Positions 43,469 through 52,593 of a stretch of 64,000 bases of DNA are shown one piece after another. Positions within the stretch are counted from its first letter, which is position 1. Each line of letters starts with the position of its first letter. The stretch spans positions 1,387,340 to 1,451,339 of the forward strand of contig NZ_CH902578.1 in NCBI RefSeq assembly GCF_000152805.1. The letters run 5' to 3'. The position numbers and the translations under genes were made by a program. Below the pieces are notes generated by a model. The model ran no database searches. It was not told where the DNA came from and saw only the letters and a list, made by a program, of their open reading frames with translations. This DNA is from Maritimibacter alkaliphilus HTCC2654 (GTDB taxonomy: Bacteria; Pseudomonadota; Alphaproteobacteria; Rhodobacterales; Rhodobacteraceae).

Positions 43469-43795
43469 TCAGCCTGTCTTGGACGCGCAGGTCGCGCAGA
43501 GCGGCGCCTGTGGCACGAGGTCGAGACGCGCTTCGGCGATTTCGGCCCCGCATTGCACGCAATAGCCGTATTCGCCTTCGTCCATACGGGTCAGTGCGGC
43601 CTTGATCTGGGCAATCTCGGCCTGACCGGATTGCCCCATCTGCTCGAGCACCTCGTCCTCTTCCCGTTCCGTCGCCAATTCTTCCCAGTCCTTCGACTGG
43701 TGGCTGTCGAGTTCATCATCGATCTCGTGCAGGCGCGTGTCGAGTTCCGCGAGGCGGGCTTCGAGTATTGGGCGGTATTTCGCGACGTCGGGCAT
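43469..43795 (-). CDS. DksA/TraR-family zinc-finger protein
   Basis: A 108-residue protein. Residues ~10-70 form an acidic coiled coil (EELATEREEDEVLEQMGQSG). The C-terminus holds a CxxC...CxxC zinc finger (YGYCVQCGAEI, then LCATCASKTG). The family binds the secondary channel of RNA polymerase (DksA) or acts as a smaller TraR-like relative. The length is between the two. The ATG at 43795 with GGGGAGA is preferred over a longer frame. It may be a stress or stringent-response modulator. Confidence 0.88.
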   Translation of the reverse strand: MPDVAKYRPILEARLAELDTRLHEIDDELDSHQSKDWEELATEREEDEVLEQMGQSGQAEIAQIKAALTRMDEGEYGYCVQCGAEIAEARLDLVPQAPLCATCASKTG

Positions 43796-43879
43796 GGTGT
43801 CTCCCCTATAAACAGGAGCATCAATAGCCCAAGTGTGTCCCGCCGCCTTGATCTTGGTCAAGACGGGATTGCCAGACGG

Positions 43880-45016
43880 TCAGGAAAGGTCGAGCGGGTT
43901 GTCGGAATTGGACAAGTCGGGCAGATCGGGCAGGTCCGCAAGGTCCGGCAAATCGGGCAAGTCCGGCAGATCAGGCAGATCCGGCAGGTCGCCAGTGTCA
44001 CCGAGCGGGCCAAGATCCGCGACATCCCCCAGATCCGGCACATCGCCACTGTCCGGCAGGTCCGGCAAGGGGTCGACCGGCGGCAGGGCGGCGGGTTTCG
44101 CAGGGCGCGCGGGCGCGTCCATCTGCGGTTCCGCCTCGGCGACCGCGCCGATGCGGATCGCACGATGGCCGCCCGACATGCCCAGCCGCCCGTGTTTCAC
44201 GGTGCGCCCGTTGATATCCTCGATCGCGACCTGCCCCAGCGCCTCGCGCGGGATGGGGATAACGCTGCCAACGGAAAGCCCCGCCACCTCGGCCAGCGGC
44301 ATCTGCAAACGGTGAAGCGTGCCGCGCAGCAGCACTTCCGCCTCACCGACCACTTCGGCCAGAGCCTGCGTGAACCCTGCCGGGTCGGCGTTCGTCGCCG
44401 CAGCGGCACCGGACGGGGCTGCATTGAACGGCAGGATCACATCGAGCGTGCCCTGCTTGGCCCCGCGCCCGAGATCGAGCGAGACGTGGAACCGCCGGTA
44501 GGGCACGTCGTCCAGCGTCATCGGTATGGCCCGCGCTTCGGACAGGGCGAGCGCGTAGCGAAACCCGCCCAGCGCCGGCGCGATGTCGATGTCCGCCTCC
44601 GCCGTCCGGTCTTCGAGCAATTCCAGCACGCGGTCGATGAAATCCGCGCACATGATGGCGTCCGTCCGTGTCGGCGGTCGTGCGGTCGCGGGACGCGGAA
44701 CGACCCGGCCCGTGGTCTGTATCTCGATCAATGCCGCAAGCGTGTCCGGATCGACGAGGATCAGGCCATAGCGACCCTCGGGCCCTTCGATCAGCGCCAT
44801 AAGCGCGTGTTCCCCGATCCCCTCGACGATCGGGGCAAGGGTCGTGCGCATCTCCTCGGGCTGGCCCGCGACGATGGACAACGCCGCCACATCCTCGCCC
44901 GCCTGCATGATGGCCGTGCGCAGAATACGCGCCGCCGTGGGCGCGCCGATCTCGGGCGGCGGTCGTCCCGCCCCCGCCTTGCGCTGCATCGCGCTGGGGC
45001 GTTCGTCTGTGTTCAT
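43880..45016 (-). CDS. SpoA-domain (FliM/FliN-like) protein with LPD repeats
   Basis: A 378-residue protein. Residues ~30-220 resemble the middle domain of FliM-type switch proteins, and ~224-292 form a SpoA domain (EAEVLLRGTLHRLQMPLAEV, then IPIPREALGQVAIEDINGR). The tail (~316-368) is a run of LPD repeats, DLPDLPDLPDLPDLPDLA and similar, which is unusual. No flagellar genes are nearby. The ATG at 45016 follows AGGAT; a longer frame adds 19 Cys-rich residues that look spurious. It may be a flagellar switch protein encoded outside the main cluster or a secretion-type C-ring relative. Confidence 0.7.
   Translation of the reverse strand: MNTDERPSAMQRKAGAGRPPPEIGAPTAARILRTAIMQAGEDVAALSIVAGQPEEMRTTLAPIVEGIGEHALMALIEGPEGRYGLILVDPDTLAALIEIQTTGRVVPRPATARPPTRTDAIMCADFIDRVLELLEDRTAEADIDIAPALGGFRYALALSEARAIPMTLDDVPYRRFHVSLDLGRGAKQGTLDVILPFNAAPSGAAAATNADPAGFTQALAEVVGEAEVLLRGTLHRLQMPLAEVAGLSVGSVIPIPREALGQVAIEDINGRTVKHGRLGMSGGHRAIRIGAVAEAEPQMDAPARPAKPAALPPVDPLPDLPDSGDVPDLGDVADLGPLGDTGDLPDLPDLPDLPDLPDLADLPDLPDLSNSDNPLDLS
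43910..43994 (-). repeat. 9-bp tandem repeat encoding LPD units
   Basis: About nine imperfect copies of a 9-base unit (gsCAGRTCs on the plus strand, read as LeuProAsp on the minus strand) lie in the 3' part of the SpoA-domain gene. All are in frame, so slippage would change repeat number without breaking the gene. Confidence 0.7.
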
Positions 45017-45083
45017 ATCCTGTGCCACGGGCAAAGGTGTCCGTCCCCGACACTCGCAGCACAAGGTTGACAAAGGGTGAAGG

Positions 45084-47744
45084 TTAACGCGGCAGGGTCA
45101 CGCGAAAGGCAGCACCGCCCTGCCCCGGCAGGTATGTGACCGATCCGCCGAGCTTCGACATGATCTCACGACAGATCGCAAGGCCCAGACCGGCACCGCC
45201 CGCCTTTTGCTGATCCGACAGGCGCGAGAATTTCTCGAAGATCATGGATTGGCTCTCGGCCGGAATGCCCGTGCCATTGTCGATGAAATCCACCTCGACC
45301 CGCTTGGCGTTCTGCGCGACCGATATGGTCAGGCGCGGATGGGCCGCATCGCAGTATTTGCGCGCATTCGCGATCAGATTGATGAAAACCTGACTCAGCC
45401 GGTCCGTGTCCGTCTCGATCGTCACGTCCTCGCGCGCCGGGGTGCGCCGTATGTCGAGCGTGCGGCCATCCCGCCCGGTCGCGCCCGCGGAAACCGCCCG
45501 GTCCAGCACGGCCTGAAGGTTGCCCGGTTGCATGTTCAGCGTCACCTGCCCGGCCTCAAGCACCGACAGGTCCAGAAGATCGTCCAACAGCCGTGTCAGG
45601 CGGATCGCCTCGTCCTGAATGATGCCGGAATATTTGCGGGTATCCGCATCCTCCATCCCGCCTTCCTTCAGGATCTCAGAAAAAGCCCGGATCGAGGTCA
45701 TGGGCGTGCGCAGTTCGTGGCTGATCTGGCTCAGAAACGCGTCCTTCTGGATCGACAGGGCCGTCAGCTTCTCGTTCGCTTCTTGCAACTGGCGAGCGGT
45801 GCGGACCAGTTCTTCCGACTTGGCTTCGAGCTGCGAGGAATATTCCAGAATCTGCTGCGTCTCATCGGCCACGGCCATCAGGTCGTCGACCGAGACCGAG
45901 GCACCGCCGACGATCTGCCCGACCATCGCATGCGCCGTGGCGGCCCCGACCGAGCCAGACAGTTCCCGTTCGAGGATGCGCAGGAAATCGGGTGTGGTAT
46001 CGGGCAGATACCCTTCCTTGCCCTGCCGCGCACTTTCGGCGTGGAACAGGTTCTGTGCCTCGCTCGCCCCCATGATCCGTTGCGCCATGACCAGAAGATC
46101 CTCGGCCTCGGCATTGCCGCGCGACCAGCCCTGAGCCGTGCGGCTGTGTTCGAACACATTGACGAACTGGGCGCCCTGAAGCCGCTCCATCGGGCGCGGA
46201 AACGACACCAGCGAACCAGCGATGAACGCGCCGGTGTTGAGCGCCATCGACCAGAAGATCGCATGAACCACCGGGTCCATCCCCTCGATGCCGAAGAACG
46301 CCTGCGGGCGCAGCCAGTCGATGCCCCAAGGCCCCTCGGCCATGAATCGCGCGGTCATCACGCCCTCGCCGAAAGACGGCAGGAAAAGCGCGTAGGCCCA
46401 GATCGTGAAGCCGAGGATCAGGCCGACGGCGGCGCCCACACGGGTCGCCCCGCGCCAGAACAGCCCGCCGATCAGCGACGGCAACACCTGCGCCACGCCC
46501 GCGAACGAGATCAGACCGATGGCCGCCAGCGCCTCGCCCCCGCCCGACAGATGGTAATAGAACCAGCCAAGGCCGAGAACGGCGGCGATGGACAGACGGC
46601 GCGACACCAGAACCACGTGCCGCACATCCCCCGACATCGCCGCCCCACCCATGCGCGCCGACAGCCAGATCGGCATGACGATGTGGTTCGACACCATCGT
46701 GGACAGCGCGATGGCCGCCACGATGACCATGGAGGTCGCGGACGAAAACCCGCCGAGGAAGGTGAGCATCGCCAGCCCGCCTTGATCGAAATGCAGGGGC
46801 ACCGTCAGAACGAAAAGGTCCGGGTTCGCGCCAGCCGGCAGGACGCTCAGACCCACGACCGCGATGGGAACCACGAACAGGCTCATCAGAAACATATACA
46901 GGGGAAACGCCCAGCTTGCGGTGGCGAGCTGCTTTTCGTCCACGTTCTCGACGACCAGAACCTGAAACATGCGCGGCAGGGTCAGGAACGCGGCGGCGGA
47001 CAGGAAGATCATCGTGGCCCAGCGCGGTCCGTCCAGTTCCCACGTGGCGATGGGCGAGGCGTGGATCGTCTCGGCGATCGCGCCGGGGCCGCCCGTCACG
47101 CCCCAGACCACGAAGATGCCGACCGCCAGCAGGGCCACGAGCTTCACGACCGCTTCGACCGCGATGGCGGTGACCACGCCGTGATGCCGCTCGTTCGCGT
47201 CGAGGTTCCGGGTGCCGAACAGCACGGTGAAGGCGGCAAGACCGACGGCGACCCAAAGCGCGGTGGCCTCGGGGTCCGCCGCCGCATCCCCGCCTTGCTG
47301 GGCGAAGACCGAATAGGACAGGACCACCGATTGAAGCTGAAGCGCGATATAGGGCGTCGTGCCGATCACGGCGAGCAGCGTGACGATCACGCCCAGAAGG
47401 TTCGACTTGCCGTAGCGCGAGGATATGAGGTCCGCGACCGAGGTGATGCGTTGCGCGCGCCCGATGCGCACCAGCTTGCGCAGAACCCACCACCAGCCGA
47501 CCATGACGATGGTGGGGCCGAGATAGATGGTCACGAACTCCAGCCCCGACCGCGCGGCGTAGCCGACCGCGCCATAGAACGTCCAGGCCGTGCAATAGAT
47601 CGACAGCGACAGGGTGTAGATGATCGGCGCGCGCAGCCAGCCGCCGCGCCCGGTCCGGGCCTGCCGGTCGCCCCAGAACGCGACGAGGAACAGGAAACCG
47701 ACATAGGCCAGACTGACGGCGATCAGCAGGTTGAAGCCGACCAT
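45084..47744 (-). CDS. sodium:solute symporter / histidine kinase fusion (CbrA-like)
   Basis: An 886-residue membrane protein. The first ~500 residues form a symporter-like domain with about 13 hydrophobic helices (LLIAVSLAYVGFLFLVAFWG, later TTPYIALQLQSVVLSYSVFA). A linker and coiled coil precede the kinase: FLSQISHELRTPMTSI with the phospho-His at 676, N-box NLIANARKYC, G1 DNGTGIP and G2 GGAGLGLAIC. CbrA in Pseudomonas has this architecture and senses nutrient state. The ATG at 47744 sits 2 bp before the upstream gene's stop. The gene belongs to an operon with a small membrane protein and a receiver protein, next to a ScfR-type regulator and acs. Confidence 0.92.
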   Translation of the reverse strand: MVGFNLLIAVSLAYVGFLFLVAFWGDRQARTGRGGWLRAPIIYTLSLSIYCTAWTFYGAVGYAARSGLEFVTIYLGPTIVMVGWWWVLRKLVRIGRAQRITSVADLISSRYGKSNLLGVIVTLLAVIGTTPYIALQLQSVVLSYSVFAQQGGDAAADPEATALWVAVGLAAFTVLFGTRNLDANERHHGVVTAIAVEAVVKLVALLAVGIFVVWGVTGGPGAIAETIHASPIATWELDGPRWATMIFLSAAAFLTLPRMFQVLVVENVDEKQLATASWAFPLYMFLMSLFVVPIAVVGLSVLPAGANPDLFVLTVPLHFDQGGLAMLTFLGGFSSATSMVIVAAIALSTMVSNHIVMPIWLSARMGGAAMSGDVRHVVLVSRRLSIAAVLGLGWFYYHLSGGGEALAAIGLISFAGVAQVLPSLIGGLFWRGATRVGAAVGLILGFTIWAYALFLPSFGEGVMTARFMAEGPWGIDWLRPQAFFGIEGMDPVVHAIFWSMALNTGAFIAGSLVSFPRPMERLQGAQFVNVFEHSRTAQGWSRGNAEAEDLLVMAQRIMGASEAQNLFHAESARQGKEGYLPDTTPDFLRILERELSGSVGAATAHAMVGQIVGGASVSVDDLMAVADETQQILEYSSQLEAKSEELVRTARQLQEANEKLTALSIQKDAFLSQISHELRTPMTSIRAFSEILKEGGMEDADTRKYSGIIQDEAIRLTRLLDDLLDLSVLEAGQVTLNMQPGNLQAVLDRAVSAGATGRDGRTLDIRRTPAREDVTIETDTDRLSQVFINLIANARKYCDAAHPRLTISVAQNAKRVEVDFIDNGTGIPAESQSMIFEKFSRLSDQQKAGGAGLGLAICREIMSKLGGSVTYLPGQGGAAFRVTLPR

Positions 47745-47746
47745 GT

Positions 47747-48031
47747 TCAGTCCTCGTCCTCGACCGATCCCGGCTCGAGCGGGTCCGAGGCCACACCACC
47801 CGGAGAGCGCGCCACCGCACGCACCAGCAAGGACGCCCCGATGATAAGCACCAACCACGCGGCGAACAGATACATTCCGGCATAGGCCGTCGACCGTTCG
47901 GACGTGCCGGAGCCAAGAAGCGGCACGAGGAACAGAAGTAGCCCCAGCACCGGAAGCACGCGAAGCGCGTCGATCAGGCGGCGACGGCGGTATGTGTCAC
48001 GGGCAAGGAAGGTTGTCGGGCGTCGCGTCAT
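47747..48031 (-). CDS. small membrane protein preceding the symporter-kinase
   Basis: A 94-residue protein with two hydrophobic helices (about 24-42 and 52-72), an Arg-rich N-terminus (MTRRPTTFLARDTYRRRR) and an acidic C-terminus. It is encoded immediately upstream of the symporter-kinase, separated by 2 bp, and 7 bp after the receiver gene. Such small proteins commonly accompany CbrA-like kinases in Rhodobacterales and may be an accessory subunit. I recognise no named family. Confidence 0.8.
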   Translation of the reverse strand: MTRRPTTFLARDTYRRRRLIDALRVLPVLGLLLFLVPLLGSGTSERSTAYAGMYLFAAWLVLIIGASLLVRAVARSPGGVASDPLEPGSVEDED

Positions 48032-48038
48032 CCGCGCC

Positions 48039-48410
48039 TCACGCCCCGCCGGTCATCTCGCGCAGGACGGTCAGGACCTCGGCGTTGGAGAACGGCTTGG
48101 TCATGAACCGCGTCGCGCCGAGTTTGTCGGCCAATTCCCGGTCCTTCTTCTGGCCGCGCGCGGTCAGCATCAGCACGGGCAGCGTGCCCATCTCGGGGTC
48201 GGCCCGCAGATCCTGCAAAATCTCGTATCCGGAGCGGCCCGGCAGCATCACGTCGAGCACCAGCGCATCCGGCGTGTGCCGTCGCACCGCATCCATCGCC
48301 GTCTCGCCGTTGGCATGGGTCGAGACGGACCAGCCATCACGGCTGAGGATGAATGAGATCGCTTCGATGATGTTCGGCTCGTCCTCGATCAGCAGAACTT
48401 GTTTCGCCAT
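48039..48410 (-). CDS. single-domain response regulator
   Basis: A 123-residue receiver with no output domain. The acidic pair is EDEP (~residues 9-12), the phospho-acceptor Asp lies in ALVLDVMLPG (Asp54), and the Lys is in FMTKPF. GGGGGAG precedes the ATG. It is the first gene of the operon with the symporter-kinase, so it is the probable phosphorylation partner. Receiver-only proteins often act by protein contact or relay rather than by DNA binding. Confidence 0.9.
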   Translation of the reverse strand: MAKQVLLIEDEPNIIEAISFILSRDGWSVSTHANGETAMDAVRRHTPDALVLDVMLPGRSGYEILQDLRADPEMGTLPVLMLTARGQKKDRELADKLGATRFMTKPFSNAEVLTVLREMTGGA

Positions 48411-48565
48411 AAACTCCCCCGATGGGCCCTCCCCCTGAGCCCGCGTTTCTCGTTTATCGCCTCAGGGTGGTGCAAAGTCAAAGCAGAACAGGGGCTTGGG
48501 GCGGTGGCGACCTCGTGGTGCCACCCGAACCCGTGCGCACGAGCGGCGGGGACGGCCGAGACCGG

Positions 48566-49873
48566 CTAGCTCTGCTTGCCAAGGATCGACGGTTCGCGCC
48601 GCGCCGAACAGGTCTCGCGCGGGCAGATCCGGCAGGACGCGCCGACCCTGAGCACAGGCCCGGAGGTATGCTCGACGGGTTCGATGAGCATCGTCGCCTC
48701 ATGAATGGGTGGGGCATCGAAGGTCGCCGCCGGGCGGGGAACCGACAGGGCGCGACACAGAAACAGCTTCGGGTCCGTGCCCGGCATCTCGACCACCCGC
48801 GCGATGGGCTGCGCCGGGCGGGCCAGCGCCTGATAGAGCGGCCACAGGGGACAGGCCGCACCGAACCGCGGCAGCGGAAAGCCCTCCAGCGGCTTGCGCA
48901 GCGTGACCGTTCCAGACCCGTCGCAGACCACGAGGCCCCGCCCCGGTTCGTCTTCGGCCGTCGGCAAGCTGGCCATGCGCCGCAGCACCGCGTCCAGCCC
49001 CACCCCGAAGCCGTCCGCGACCCGCGCCGGGTCTTCGCCGGTATTGGCGAGCGAGGTCCGAAACGCGCTCAACGGCATGGCGCGGGCATCGGCCAGATAG
49101 CGCACCAGCATCCGGTGGGCGAGGTCGCGCGCGCCCTTGTCCCTGAGCGGCCCGGCCTTTTCGAGCATCAGTCCGATCTCGCCCTCGCCCACGGCGGGCT
49201 TTTCAAGCTCGGGAAAATGATAGCCCGCCTCGCCCACATAGGCGGCAAGGTCGTCGACCGCCGAGACCTGCATCTCGCGGGTATCCGCACCCGCCTCAAG
49301 ATAGGTCACCAGCCCTTCGGCCGACGATGACAGGCGCTGCGCCTCTTCGCGCATGTTGCGCAGGAACCGCGACTGCCAGTCCGGGTCGATGTCCTCGGTC
49401 TCGGCAAGGATCGCGGCGGTCGACCGGATCGCGGTCACCGTGGACAGCACTTCGTGCAGCGAGGCCGCGAGGTGCGGATCGTGGGTCAGCCGGTCCGACA
49501 GCGTCTCGACCACCCGTTCGAGATCCTCGATCCGGCGCGCCTGCGTCGCGACGAGCGCCGACCAGCCCGAGAACCGGCCCGCGAACTCCTCGACCCGGTC
49601 GAGTTCGGGTGTGACGTTCTCGAACCGGGCGGCGGCATCGCGCAGGGCGTTGACCAGCGCCTGTCCCGCGCCTTCGGACAGTTGCGCGGGCTCGGTGTTC
49701 AGTTCGCGCGCGAGATCGACCAATAACTTGCCGCCGATTCTGCGGCGATTGTGTTCGATCAGATTGAGGTATGCGGGCGACACCCCCACGGCGCGGGCCA
49801 AGTCGGCCTGACGGGTGCCCAGCGCCAGCCGACGCTCGCGGATCCGGCTTCCGGTCAGGCGGGACTGAGGCAT
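48566..49873 (-). CDS. ScfR-type XRE regulator of short-chain fatty acyl metabolism
   Basis: A 435-residue regulator. The N-terminus is an XRE helix-turn-helix (about 8-62, GTRQADLARAVGVSPAYLNL with EHNRRRIGG). The middle is helical, and the C-terminal half is a DUF2083-like domain ending in the Cys cluster CRICPRETCSARREP, which may bind a metal or redox cofactor. The family is known as short-chain fatty acyl regulators that control propionate/acetate metabolism. It is divergent from the Liv-type ABC operon that ends near acs. AAGGAAA lies before the start. Confidence 0.85.
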   Translation of the reverse strand: MPQSRLTGSRIRERRLALGTRQADLARAVGVSPAYLNLIEHNRRRIGGKLLVDLARELNTEPAQLSEGAGQALVNALRDAAARFENVTPELDRVEEFAGRFSGWSALVATQARRIEDLERVVETLSDRLTHDPHLAASLHEVLSTVTAIRSTAAILAETEDIDPDWQSRFLRNMREEAQRLSSSAEGLVTYLEAGADTREMQVSAVDDLAAYVGEAGYHFPELEKPAVGEGEIGLMLEKAGPLRDKGARDLAHRMLVRYLADARAMPLSAFRTSLANTGEDPARVADGFGVGLDAVLRRMASLPTAEDEPGRGLVVCDGSGTVTLRKPLEGFPLPRFGAACPLWPLYQALARPAQPIARVVEMPGTDPKLFLCRALSVPRPAATFDAPPIHEATMLIEPVEHTSGPVLRVGASCRICPRETCSARREPSILGKQS

Positions 49874-49918
49874 GAAATTTTCCTTGGTTTTCCGATGCTT
49901 TCTGCACCTGCGCGAAAA

Positions 49919-49962
49919 TTTGTTTACAGGTATACCATGGTATCAGTTCATTTGTTTACAAA
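49919..49962. promoter_or_regulatory. probable regulator-binding sites between scfR-like gene and ABC operon
   Basis: TTTGTTTACA occurs at 49919-49928 and again at 49951-49960, a 32-bp offset (about three helical turns). Between them is the perfect 12-bp palindrome ATACCATGGTAT (49932-49943). The second copy extends to TTTGTTTACAAA, itself palindromic. This AT-rich block in a GC-rich genome, near the regulator's start, is a strong candidate for its operator and for the divergent promoters. Confidence 0.5.
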
Positions 49963-50090
49963 AAAATTGTTACATCTGAACCATTTGTTGCGGAATTTTC
50001 TGACCCAACGTCATAATGCCCACAGCCTGTAAAAAGGCACACGGCATGTGCGGGGAGGCCATGTCGTCATTTCCAAACGGGAGGATATTC

Positions 50091-51440
50091 ATGTCCAAAT
50101 CGAACTTCACCCGTCGTGGGCTTCTCAAGACGGGTGCCGTGACCGGCGCCGGCCTTGCGATGCCGACGATCTTCACCTCCGGCGCGATGGCGTTCACCAA
50201 CGAGCCGACCGGTGACACCGTGACCTTCGGCTTCAACGTGCCGCAGACCGGCCCCTACGCAGAAGAAGGCCTCGACGAACTGCGCGCGCAGGAACTCGCC
50301 ATCCAGCACATCAACGGCGAAGGCGACGGCGGCATGCTGAACACCTTCTCGTCGAAGGCGCTCGACGGGACCGGCATCTTGGGCAAGAAAGCGGCCTTCG
50401 TGACCGGCGACACCCAGACCAAGTCGGACGCCGCGCGCGCCTCGGCCAAGTCGATGATCGAAAAAGACGGCGTCGTGATGATCAACGGCGGTTCGTCCTC
50501 GGGCGTGGCCGTGGCCGTTCAGGGCCTCTGCCAGGAAGCCGGGATCATCTTCATGGCGGGTCTGACCCACTCCAACGACACCACCGGCAAGGACCGCAAG
50601 GCCAACGGTTTCCGTCACTTCTTCAACGCCTACATGTCGGGCGCCGCGCTGGCCCCGGTGCTGAAGAACGCCTACGGCACCGACCGTCGCGCCTATCACC
50701 TGACCGCCGACTACACCTGGGGCTGGACCCAGCAGGAGTCGATCCAGAACGCCACCGAGGCGCTGGGTTGGGAAACCGTCAACAACGTAATGACGCCGGT
50801 CGGCGCGGGCGACTTCTCGTCCTACATCACGCCGGTTCTGAACTCGGGCGCAGACGTGCTCATCCTGAACCACTACGGCGGAGACATGGTGAACTCGCTC
50901 ACCCAGTCGATCCAGTTCGGCCTGCGCGACGCGCAAGCCAACGGCAAGAACTTCGAGATCGTCGTTCCGCTCTACTCCGAACTGATGGCCGCCGGTGCCG
51001 GCGAGAACATCAAGGGCGTGTACGGTTCGATGAACTGGAACTGGCAGCTGACCGACGCGGGCACGCAGGCCTTCGTCAAGTCGTTCGGTGAAAAGTACGG
51101 CCGTCCGCCGTCGGGTTCGGCGCACACCTGCTACGTGCAGACGCTGCTCTATGCAGACGCCGTGACCCGTGCCGGTTCGTTCAACCCCTGCGCCGTGGCC
51201 GAAGCCCTCGAAGGTTTCGAATTCGACGGCATGGGCAACGGCCCGACGCTCTACCGCGCCGAAGACCACCAGTGCTTCAAGGACGTGCTGGTCATGAAAG
51301 GCGCCGAGAACCCGACCACCGAGTACGACACCCTCGAAATCGTGGAAGTCACGCCGGTCGATCAGGTCATGTACGAGCCGAACCACCCGATGTTCGGTGG
51401 CGACGAAGCCTCGCTCGGCGAGTGCAACGACGGCGCGTAA
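50091..51440 (+). CDS. Liv-type ABC substrate-binding protein with Tat signal
   Basis: Periplasmic binding protein of 449 aa, family 5. The N-terminus SNFTRRGLLKTGAVTGAGLA has the twin-arginine motif and a hydrophobic core, so it is exported folded, perhaps with a cofactor or disulfide. The body has GFNVPQTGPYAEEGLDELRA and further Cys residues. It resembles the urea/amide and short-chain acid binding proteins rather than LivJ. GGGAGGA precedes the ATG at 50091. The gene leads an operon of two permeases, two ATPases and acs, opposite a ScfR-type regulator, so a short-chain carboxylate such as acetate or propionate is a reasonable ligand guess, not shown. Confidence 0.88.
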   Translation: MSKSNFTRRGLLKTGAVTGAGLAMPTIFTSGAMAFTNEPTGDTVTFGFNVPQTGPYAEEGLDELRAQELAIQHINGEGDGGMLNTFSSKALDGTGILGKKAAFVTGDTQTKSDAARASAKSMIEKDGVVMINGGSSSGVAVAVQGLCQEAGIIFMAGLTHSNDTTGKDRKANGFRHFFNAYMSGAALAPVLKNAYGTDRRAYHLTADYTWGWTQQESIQNATEALGWETVNNVMTPVGAGDFSSYITPVLNSGADVLILNHYGGDMVNSLTQSIQFGLRDAQANGKNFEIVVPLYSELMAAGAGENIKGVYGSMNWNWQLTDAGTQAFVKSFGEKYGRPPSGSAHTCYVQTLLYADAVTRAGSFNPCAVAEALEGFEFDGMGNGPTLYRAEDHQCFKDVLVMKGAENPTTEYDTLEIVEVTPVDQVMYEPNHPMFGGDEASLGECNDGA

Positions 51441-51454
51441 TCGTCAGACCCTTC

Positions 51455-51480
51455 GTAGGGCGGGGACATCCCCGCCCTAC
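51455..51480 (+). terminator. intra-operon stem-loop after the binding-protein gene
   Basis: GTAGGGCGGGG (51455-51465) and CCCCGCCCTAC (51470-51480) are an 11-bp perfect stem with an ACAT loop, 14 bp after the stop. No T-run follows. Sequences of this GTAGGGCGGGG kind recur between genes in Rhodobacterales. Confidence 0.65.
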
Positions 51481-51557
51481 ACTCATGCGCAGGCAGTGGG
51501 CGGCAAGACCCGCGCCGCGTTCGTTTCACACACCCTTATGCAGCACCGGTGGGGACA

Positions 51558-52589
51558 ATGGACGCCATCATTCTTCAAATTCTGAACGGGCTCGACAAGG
51601 GCTCGGCCTATGCGCTGATCGCCCTCGGGCTCACGCTCATCTTCGGCACGCTCGGCGTCGTGAACTTCGCCCACGGTGCCCTGTTCATGATCGGCGCCTT
51701 CGTCGCCGTCACGCTTCAGCGGATCTTCAACCTGTCGTTCGAACAGATCGACCCGACGAAAAAGGACTTCCTGGGCAACCCGCTCAAGGTCGAGGTTCCA
51801 TACGTCGAGGCCTGGTTCGGCGCCGATGTCGGTGACTGGCTGATCGACTGGTCGGTGCCGCTGGCCATCATCTTCGCCATTCCCGTCATGCTGCTCGTCG
51901 GCTTCGTCATGGAACGCGGCCTCATCAAGCACTTCTACAAGCGCCCGCATGCCGACCAGATCCTCGTGACCTTCGGCCTTGCCATCGTGCTTCAGGAGCT
52001 CATCAAGTACTTCTTCGGCGCCAACCCGATCCAGACCGGGGCACCGGATGCCTTCTCCGGGTCGATGGATTTCGGCGTGTTGCTCGGCTTCGACCCGAAC
52101 GTCATCATCTATCCCTACTGGCGTCTGGTCTATTTCCTCTTCGCCGCCATCGTGATCGGCGCGGTGTTCTCGTTCCTCCAGTTCACCACCTTCGGGATGG
52201 TCGTGCGAGCCGGTATGGCCGACCGCGAGACGGTGGGGCTTCTGGGCATCAACATAGACAAACGCTTCACGCTGATGTTCGGCCTCGCCGCCGCGGTCGC
52301 GGGCATGGCGGGGGTAATGTACACACCCATTCTGGCACCGAACTATCACATGGGGATGGACTTCCTCGTGCTCTCCTTCGTCGTGGTCGTCGTCGGCGGC
52401 ATGGGCAGCTTGCCCGGCGCCGTCGCCGCGGGGTTCCTGCTGGGTGTCCTTCAAAGCTTCGCTTCGATGAACGAGATCAAGTCGCTCATTCCCGGCATCG
52501 ACCAGGTCATCATCTACCTCGTCGCCATCATCATTCTGCTCACCCGTCCGCGGGGCCTCATGGGCCGTGCCGGCGTGATGGAGGAATAA
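51558..52589 (+). CDS. livH: Liv-type ABC transporter permease (LivH)
   Basis: Inner-membrane permease of 343 aa with about eight helices. Signatures are [20 protein letters not shown] and [14 protein letters not shown] at the N-terminus and [17 protein letters not shown] near the end. A charged insert (about residues 55-85, [20 protein letters not shown]) is longer than in typical LivH. GGGGACA precedes the ATG at 51558; a GTG three codons earlier is possible. Confidence 0.92.
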   Translation: MDAIILQILNGLDKGSAYALIALGLTLIFGTLGVVNFAHGALFMIGAFVAVTLQRIFNLSFEQIDPTKKDFLGNPLKVEVPYVEAWFGADVGDWLIDWSVPLAIIFAIPVMLLVGFVMERGLIKHFYKRPHADQILVTFGLAIVLQELIKYFFGANPIQTGAPDAFSGSMDFGVLLGFDPNVIIYPYWRLVYFLFAAIVIGAVFSFLQFTTFGMVVRAGMADRETVGLLGINIDKRFTLMFGLAAAVAGMAGVMYTPILAPNYHMGMDFLVLSFVVVVVGGMGSLPGAVAAGFLLGVLQSFASMNEIKSLIPGIDQVIIYLVAIIILLTRPRGLMGRAGVMEE

Positions 52590-52593
52590 GACC

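Noticed and set aside
43900-44000. Regular short repeats that look at first like a CRISPR-type or minisatellite array
   Set aside because: The 9-base units have no spacers, stay in frame within the SpoA-domain gene and encode LPD repeats.
45207-47885. Very long open reading frame on the plus strand opposite the symporter-kinase
   Set aside because: It is a by-product of high GC and codon bias. The product is a string of Arg/His/Gln-rich sequence with no domain, while the minus-strand gene has clear kinase and transporter motifs.
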